Positions 59,735-64,000 of a DNA stretch of 64,000 nt are shown here, piece by piece. Source of the DNA: JACCVL01 sp963695375. GTDB lineage: Bacteria > Actinomycetota > Actinomycetes > Propionibacteriales > Nocardioidaceae. Numbering within the stretch: position 1 is the first letter of the stretch; each line of letters begins with the position of its first letter. The stretch lies in assembly GCA_963695375.1 (NCBI GenBank), contig OY968767.1, positions 2,232,001 to 2,296,000 of the forward strand, read 5' to 3'. The notes below the pieces were generated by a model. The model worked only from the letters and a program-made list of their open reading frames with translations. It did not search any database and was not told where the DNA came from. Both the position numbers and the translations under genes were made by a program.

Positions 59735-61474
59735 GTGGCCGAGTCCGACGACACGAGCGCGCGCGGGGAGCTGGCGGGCGAGATCACCTATCTGCGCGCC
59801 GAGGTGGAGCACCTGCGCCGGCGGCTGTCCGGAGCCCCCGGCGAGACGCGGGCCCTGGAGGCGCGGCTGTCCGAGACCCAGGCCCGGCTGTCCACGGTGA
59901 CGGCGCAGAACGACCGGCTGGTCGGCACGCTGCGCGAGGCCCGGGACCAGATCACCACCCTCAAGGAGGAGGTCGACCGGCTCGCGCAGCCGCCGGCCGG
60001 CTACGGCACCTTCATCGAGGCGCACGAGGACGGCACGGTCGACGTATTCACCGGCGGCCGCAAGATGCGGGTGGCGGTCAGTCCGGCGGTCGAGCTCGAG
60101 GATCTGCAGCGCGGCCAGGAGGTCATGCTCAACGAGGCACTCAACGTGGTGGCTGCCCAGCGCTTCGAGAACGTCGGCGAGGTGGTGATGCTCAAGGAGA
60201 CGCTGGCCGACCGCGACCGGGTGCTGGTGATCGGGAACGCCGACGAGGAGCGGGTGGTCCGCATCGCCGCGTCGCTGCGCGACGAGACGCTGCGGGCAGG
60301 CGACTCACTGCTGCTGGACGCGCGCGCCGGCTACGTCTACGAGAAGGTGCCGAAGTCGGAGGTCGAGGAGCTGATCCTCGAGGAGGTCCCCGACATCGCC
60401 TACAACGACATCGGCGGCCTGGGCAACCAGATCGAGATGATCCGCGACGCGATCGAGCTGCCCTACCTGCACCCGGACCTGTTCACCGAGCACCAGCTGA
60501 AGCCGCCCAAGGGGATCTTGCTGTACGGCCCCCCGGGGTGCGGCAAGACGCTGATCGCCAAGGCGGTCGCCAGCTCGCTGGCCAAGAAGGTGGCGGCGCG
60601 GACCGGGCAGGAGGGGAAGAGCTTCTTCCTCAACATCAAGGGCCCGGAGTTGCTGAACAAGTACGTCGGGGAGACCGAGCGGCACATCCGGCTGGTCTTC
60701 CAGCGGGCCCGGGAGAAGGCCAGCGAGGGAACACCGGTGATCGTGTTCTTCGACGAGATGGACTCGCTGTTCCGCACTCGTGGCTCGGGGGTCAGCTCCG
60801 ACGTGGAGAACACCATCGTCCCGCAGCTGCTGAGCGAGATCGACGGGGTCGAGGGCCTCGAGAACGTCATCGTCATCGGTGCCTCGAACCGTGAGGACAT
60901 GATCGACCCGGCGATCCTGCGCCCCGGGCGGCTGGACGTGAAGATCAAGATCGAGCGTCCGGACGCCGAGTCCGCACGCGACATCTTCAGCAAGTACCTC
61001 ATCCCGGAGCTCCCGCTGCACGAGGACGACCTCGAGGAGTTCAGCCGAGACCGGGACGCCTGCGTCGGCGGCATGATCCAGCGCACCGTGGAGCGGATGT
61101 ACACCGAGTCCGAGGAGAACCGGTTCCTCGAGGTGACCTACGCCAACGGGGACAAGGAGGTCTTGTACTTCAAGGACTTCAACTCCGGCGCGATGATCCA
61201 GAACATCGTCGACCGGGCGAAGAAGATGGCGATCAAGCAGGTCATCGAGACCGGGCAGAAGGGGCTGCGGGTGCAGCACCTGCTCCAGGCCTGTGTGGAC
61301 GAGTTCAAGGAGAACGAGGACCTGCCGAACACCACCAACCCGGACGACTGGGCGCGCATCTCCGGCAAGAAGGGCGAGCGGATCGTGTTCATCCGGACGC
61401 TGATCTCCGGCAAGCAGGGCAGCGAGCCCGGACGCTCCATCGACACGGTGGCCAACACCGGTCAGTACCTGTAG
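59735..61474 (+). CDS. mpa: Proteasome-associated AAA ATPase (Mpa/ARC)
   Basis: The 579-residue unfoldase feeds pupylated proteins into the 20S proteasome. An N-terminal coiled coil (about 12-80) binds Pup, and two OB domains follow (about 85-230). The AAA module has Walker A GPPGCGKT at 265-272 and Walker B VIVFFDEMDSLF. The C-terminus ends GQYL, the Y-L tail that docks in the proteasome. GTG 59735 is chosen because a near-perfect Shine-Dalgarno (GGAGGTGATC) lies before it. TATGGT at 59692 may be its -10 box with a leader of about 30 nt. Confidence 0.97.
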   Translation: MAESDDTSARGELAGEITYLRAEVEHLRRRLSGAPGETRALEARLSETQARLSTVTAQNDRLVGTLREARDQITTLKEEVDRLAQPPAGYGTFIEAHEDGTVDVFTGGRKMRVAVSPAVELEDLQRGQEVMLNEALNVVAAQRFENVGEVVMLKETLADRDRVLVIGNADEERVVRIAASLRDETLRAGDSLLLDARAGYVYEKVPKSEVEELILEEVPDIAYNDIGGLGNQIEMIRDAIELPYLHPDLFTEHQLKPPKGILLYGPPGCGKTLIAKAVASSLAKKVAARTGQEGKSFFLNIKGPELLNKYVGETERHIRLVFQRAREKASEGTPVIVFFDEMDSLFRTRGSGVSSDVENTIVPQLLSEIDGVEGLENVIVIGASNREDMIDPAILRPGRLDVKIKIERPDAESARDIFSKYLIPELPLHEDDLEEFSRDRDACVGGMIQRTVERMYTESEENRFLEVTYANGDKEVLYFKDFNSGAMIQNIVDRAKKMAIKQVIETGQKGLRVQHLLQACVDEFKENEDLPNTTNPDDWARISGKKGERIVFIRTLISGKQGSEPGRSIDTVANTGQYL

Positions 61475-61477
61475 GCG

Positions 61478-61570
61478 ATGACCGACGCCGACGGCCTGTC
61501 CCGCCGGGACGGCATCCCAGTCCCGCTCGCACCCGCATCGCAGGGCCGTCGCCGGCCGCGCGAAGGATGA
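61478..61570 (+). CDS. Possible 30-codon leader ORF coupled to the acetyltransferase gene
   Basis: ATG 61478, three bases after the mpa stop, opens a 30-codon frame (MTDADGLSRRDGIPVPLAPA...). Its TGA at 61568-61570 overlaps the ATG of the next gene (ATGA). The peptide is basic and has no recognisable motif. The arrangement suggests translational coupling, which would explain why the downstream start has no usable ribosome site. Coding is not proven. Confidence 0.35.
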   Translation: MTDADGLSRRDGIPVPLAPASQGRRRPREG

Positions 61571-62601
61571 GCGACCCACCGGCCGACAGGACCACGTCGC
61601 AGCTGCCCATCAACCGCGACCTCCGGTATGTCTTCGGTGGCCTGCCACGGGCGGTGCGCAACCGCGTCGACCAGCTCGGCGCGCGCTATGCGGTGGACGT
61701 ACGGGAGCTGTCCGCCGCCGAGCTCGCCGGCCACGAGAGCGCGGTCACCGGCTGGCTGCTGTCGCCCGAGCAGCCCGGCTGCTCGGAGTTGACCGTGCTG
61801 CTGCACGAACGCGCGGACTGTCCCGAGGTCAGCCTCCGCTACGGACGGCGGTGGCAGACGATGGCGCCCACGTGTCCCTGTGACGAGTGCGGGGAGGACC
61901 TCGACGACGTGCTCCGAGCACTGGACAGCGACCTGGCGGAGGTGACCGCCGGCATCACCGAACGGGTCCGGGTCGGAGCCCGGGTCGAGGTCGAGTCGCT
62001 CTCCCCGGCCGGGACGGCGTACAGCACCGTGCACCACCGCCGGACCGCTCGGGCGCTCGGTTTGCACCGGGACGAGCGGCACAGCTGGCCGCCGTGGCGC
62101 TGGCGCGGACTTCCGGACGACGTCGAGGTGGTCGCGTACGAGGATCCGCACGTCGCCGAGCTGGTGCAGCTGATCCAGGCCGAGTACCGCGCCCGCTACG
62201 GCGGGGAGGACGAGACCCCGCTGCAGCCGCAGCAGCTGTCCCCGCCGGAGGGGCTGTTCCTGCTCGCCTTCTCCGACGGTGAGCCGGTGGCGATGGGGGG
62301 CTGGCGGCGGCACGACGAGCGGCGCTCCGGTCCGGTGTCGGGCCGACGGCCAGCCGAGATCAAGCGGATGTACGTCCGCCCGACCGCCCGCGGCAGGGGC
62401 TATGCCCGCCGGTTGCTGGCGGAGCTGGAGCGCACCGCCGCCCTGTCCGGATGTGACTCGATGGTGCTGGAGACCGGTCAGGCTCAGCCCGAGGCGGTGG
62501 CCTTGTACCGCTCGGCCGGATACCGGGACATTCCGGCCTTCGGGCACTACTGCGCCAGCGACCTCTCGGTGCACCTCGGCAAGTCACTCTCGCTCGGGTG
62601 A
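61567..62601 (+). CDS. Two-domain protein: uncharacterised N-terminal domain plus GNAT acetyltransferase
   Basis: The 344-residue protein has an N-terminal domain of about 190 residues, with a CPCDECGEDLDD cysteine motif (about 103-114) that may bind metal, and two W-rich segments (SWPPWRWRG). A C-terminal GNAT domain (about 195-335) follows, with LLAFSDGEPVAMGGWRR, the acetyl-CoA loop KRMYVRPTARGRGYARRLL (R-G-x-G-Y-A) and LETGQAQPEAVALYRSAGY. The acceptor is unknown. It lies between mpa and dop, where most actinobacteria have no such gene. The upstream AAGG is too close to the ATG to act as a normal Shine-Dalgarno. Confidence 0.75.
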   Translation: MSDPPADRTTSQLPINRDLRYVFGGLPRAVRNRVDQLGARYAVDVRELSAAELAGHESAVTGWLLSPEQPGCSELTVLLHERADCPEVSLRYGRRWQTMAPTCPCDECGEDLDDVLRALDSDLAEVTAGITERVRVGARVEVESLSPAGTAYSTVHHRRTARALGLHRDERHSWPPWRWRGLPDDVEVVAYEDPHVAELVQLIQAEYRARYGGEDETPLQPQQLSPPEGLFLLAFSDGEPVAMGGWRRHDERRSGPVSGRRPAEIKRMYVRPTARGRGYARRLLAELERTAALSGCDSMVLETGQAQPEAVALYRSAGYRDIPAFGHYCASDLSVHLGKSLSLG

Positions 62602-62811
62602 TCGGTGCAGGACCGGCACCTGCAGGGGCAGGTCCGGTGCCAGCCAGCGGATCAGCCGGGTCTCGGTCCGCAACCCGGCCTCGACCTCGGTTCGCGGCGG
62701 CTGCCGCTCGATCCAGCGGCCGTCGAGCAGGTGCGTCCGGCTGTGCCAGCCGCCGTGGATCTGCTGCCTCACCCCGTGCAGGCCACGGCTGCTGCGTAGG
62801 CTGGCGAGCAT
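62584..62811 (-). pseudogene. Truncated aminoglycoside-phosphotransferase-like N-terminal fragment
   Basis: A minus-strand frame of 75 codons contains GGWHSRTHLLDGRWIERQPPRTEVEAGLRTETRLIRWLAPDLPLQVPV. This follows the N-lobe pattern of APH/choline-kinase-type enzymes (G-W-x-N/S-x-x-x-L-x-x-x-W-x-x-R-x-P-R ... E-x-R-x-x-x-x-L-A-P-x-L-P-L-x-V-P). The rest of the kinase is missing: the frame stops at 62584, inside the 3' end of the acetyltransferase gene. It overlaps the dop promoter at its other end. It is most likely a decayed gene, based on pattern recognition only. Confidence 0.4.
62797..62802 (+). promoter_or_regulatory. -10 box of dop
   Basis: TAGGCT followed by GGCGAGC and ATG 62810, suggesting dop is transcribed from its own leaderless promoter and not only with mpa. 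Confidence 0.5.
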
Positions 62812-64000
62812 GAGCGTGCGCCGGGTGATGGGCACCGAGGTGGAGTACGGCATCTCGGTGCAGGGGCAGCCGACCGCCAACCCGATGCTGGCGTCCACCC
62901 AGGTTGTCAACGCCTGGGCGAACGCCGACCGCCGGGCGCGGCGGGCTCGCTGGGACTTCGAGGAGGAGAGCCCGCTGCGGGACGCCCGTGGCTTCGAGCT
63001 GAACCGGGACGCTGCCGACTCCAGCCTGCTCACCGACGAGGACCTCGGGCTGGCGAACGTGATCCTCACCAACGGCGCCCGGCTGTACGTCGACCACGCG
63101 CACCCCGAGTACTCCACGCCGGAGTGCACCGGCCCGCTGGACACCGTGCTGTGGGACAAGGCCGGTGAGCAGGTGATGCGGCGGGCCGCCGAGCTGGCCT
63201 CGCTGGTCCCGCAGAGCCCGCCGATCCTGCTGTACAAGAACAACGTCGACAACAAGGGCGCCTCCTACGGGGCGCACGAGAACTACCTGATGGACCGGTC
63301 CACCCCCTTCGGCGAGATCGTCCAGCACCTGATCCCGTTCTTCGTCACCCGGCAGGCCGTGTGCGGTGCCGGTCGGGTCGGCCGCCGTCAGGACGGCAGC
63401 GAGTCCGGCTTCCAGATCAGCCAGCGCGCCGACTACTTCGAGGTCGAGGTCGGGCTGGAGACCACCCTCAAACGGCCCCTGGTCAACACCCGGGACGAGC
63501 CGCACGCCGACCCGGACAAGTACCGGCGGCTGCACGTGATCATCGGGGACGCCAACCTCGCCGAGATCTCCACCTTCCTCAAGCTGGGCACCACGTCGCT
63601 CGTGCTGCGGATGATCGAGGACCGGGCCTTCCCGCTCGACCTGGCGCTCGAGCGCCCGGTGCGCGAGCTGCGGGACGTCTCGTACGACCCGACCCTGCGG
63701 CACCTGCTCACCCTCCGCGACGGGCGCCGGATGACGGCGGTCCAGGTGCAGTGGGAGTACCTCGAGCAGGCGCGCAAGCACGTCGAACGGACGATGGGGT
63801 CCGACGTCGACCCCGAGACCACCGACGTGCTGGAGCGGTGGGGATCGGTCCTGGACCGGCTCGAAGCCGACCCGATGCTCTGCCGCGAGGAGCTGGACTG
63901 GGTGGCCAAGCTGTCCCTGCTGGAGTCCTACCGCGAGCGGGACGGCGTCGACTGGGAACATCCCAAGCTGCAGCTGGTCGACCTGCAGTACTCCGACATC
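62810..64000 (+). CDS. dop: Deamidase/depupylase of Pup (Dop), partial at the window edge
   Basis: The first 397 codons are present and run off the window. The protein is of the carboxylate-amine-ligase-like Dop/PafA family. It begins MSVRRVMGTEVEYGIS with the E-x-E nucleotide/metal motif and has YVDHAHPEYSTPEC, LLYKNNVDNKGASYGAHENYL and DYFEVEVGLETT. The Dop-specific loop region is HAHPEYSTPE. Dop converts the C-terminal Gln of Pup to Glu and removes Pup from substrates. The genes pup, prcB, prcA and pafA are expected beyond 64000. Confidence 0.96.
   Translation, partial: MSVRRVMGTEVEYGISVQGQPTANPMLASTQVVNAWANADRRARRARWDFEEESPLRDARGFELNRDAADSSLLTDEDLGLANVILTNGARLYVDHAHPEYSTPECTGPLDTVLWDKAGEQVMRRAAELASLVPQSPPILLYKNNVDNKGASYGAHENYLMDRSTPFGEIVQHLIPFFVTRQAVCGAGRVGRRQDGSESGFQISQRADYFEVEVGLETTLKRPLVNTRDEPHADPDKYRRLHVIIGDANLAEISTFLKLGTTSLVLRMIEDRAFPLDLALERPVRELRDVSYDPTLRHLLTLRDGRRMTAVQVQWEYLEQARKHVERTMGSDVDPETTDVLERWGSVLDRLEADPMLCREELDWVAKLSLLESYRERDGVDWEHPKLQLVDLQYSDI

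Overview
The window is a 64-kb piece of a very GC-rich actinobacterial chromosome. Several markers support this: mycothiol synthesis (mshC), a Pup-proteasome locus (mpa/arc and dop), an F420-type luciferase-like oxidoreductase, the small biotin synthase helper BsaP behind bioB, a DUF3090/SCO1664/PAC2 gene set, and very frequent GTG starts. The order uppP - PGAM - DUF3090 - SCO1664 - mshC - PAC2 - metH - RecB-like - trmI - mpa - dop follows, from memory, the conserved block around mshC and metH of mycobacteria and relatives. A member of Pseudonocardiales or Geodermatophilales would fit, but the sequence alone does not fix the family. No phage, insertion sequence, CRISPR array or obvious genomic island is visible.

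Layout. 1-6.1 kb holds housekeeping and accessory single genes: YbaK-type deacylase, ElaA-type acetyltransferase, alpha/beta hydrolase, PEBP, rRNA/tRNA 2'-O-methyltransferase, peptide deformylase and a secreted sulfatase. 6.1-10.7 kb is a complete late biotin pathway, with bioA-bioF-bioD reading left and bioB-bsaP reading right from one 75-bp divergent promoter region. 10.7-24.5 kb carries a membrane protein/UbiE-type methyltransferase/alcohol dehydrogenase operon, a DUF2252 protein, a MarR regulator, a giant HrpA helicase, XdhC, a metallo-hydrolase, a PAP2-type membrane phosphatase, a secreted beta-propeller protein, acylphosphatase and an ankyrin lipoprotein. 24.5-30.0 kb is a methylated-amine (probably glycine betaine/dimethylglycine) demethylation operon with its divergent LysR regulator. 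30.0-34.4 kb has a DUF4389 membrane protein, a small orphan protein, a NYN-OST-HTH RNase-like protein, an orphan molybdopterin oxidoreductase and tRNA-Leu(GAG). 34.4-41.2 kb has an M20 peptidase, an ABC-2 exporter, an aldo/keto reductase, an F420-type oxidoreductase and UppP. 41.2-50.1 kb is CorA, the mshC operon, PAC2 and metH. 50.2-56.3 kb is a five-gene dipeptide/oligopeptide ABC importer whose last ATPase gene carries a frameshift. 56.3-64 kb is the RecB-like nuclease, M50 protease, TrmI, Mpa and Dop region; dop runs off the right edge.

Three general features stand out. First, at least two dozen genes have a -10-like hexamer (TANNNT or a close variant) ending only 6-9 nt before the start codon, with no Shine-Dalgarno sequence, so leaderless transcription seems to be the default for single genes and first genes of operons; internal genes are coupled by 1-17 nt overlaps. 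Second, a dispersed short repeat family with the core GAAGT(N2)CGGATCG occurs in sets of three at four intergenic sites. Third, some gene remnants and couplings are easy to miss: the frameshifted ABC ATPase, a truncated aminoglycoside-phosphotransferase-like fragment beside dop, and a 30-codon ORF coupled to an acetyltransferase fusion gene placed between mpa and dop.
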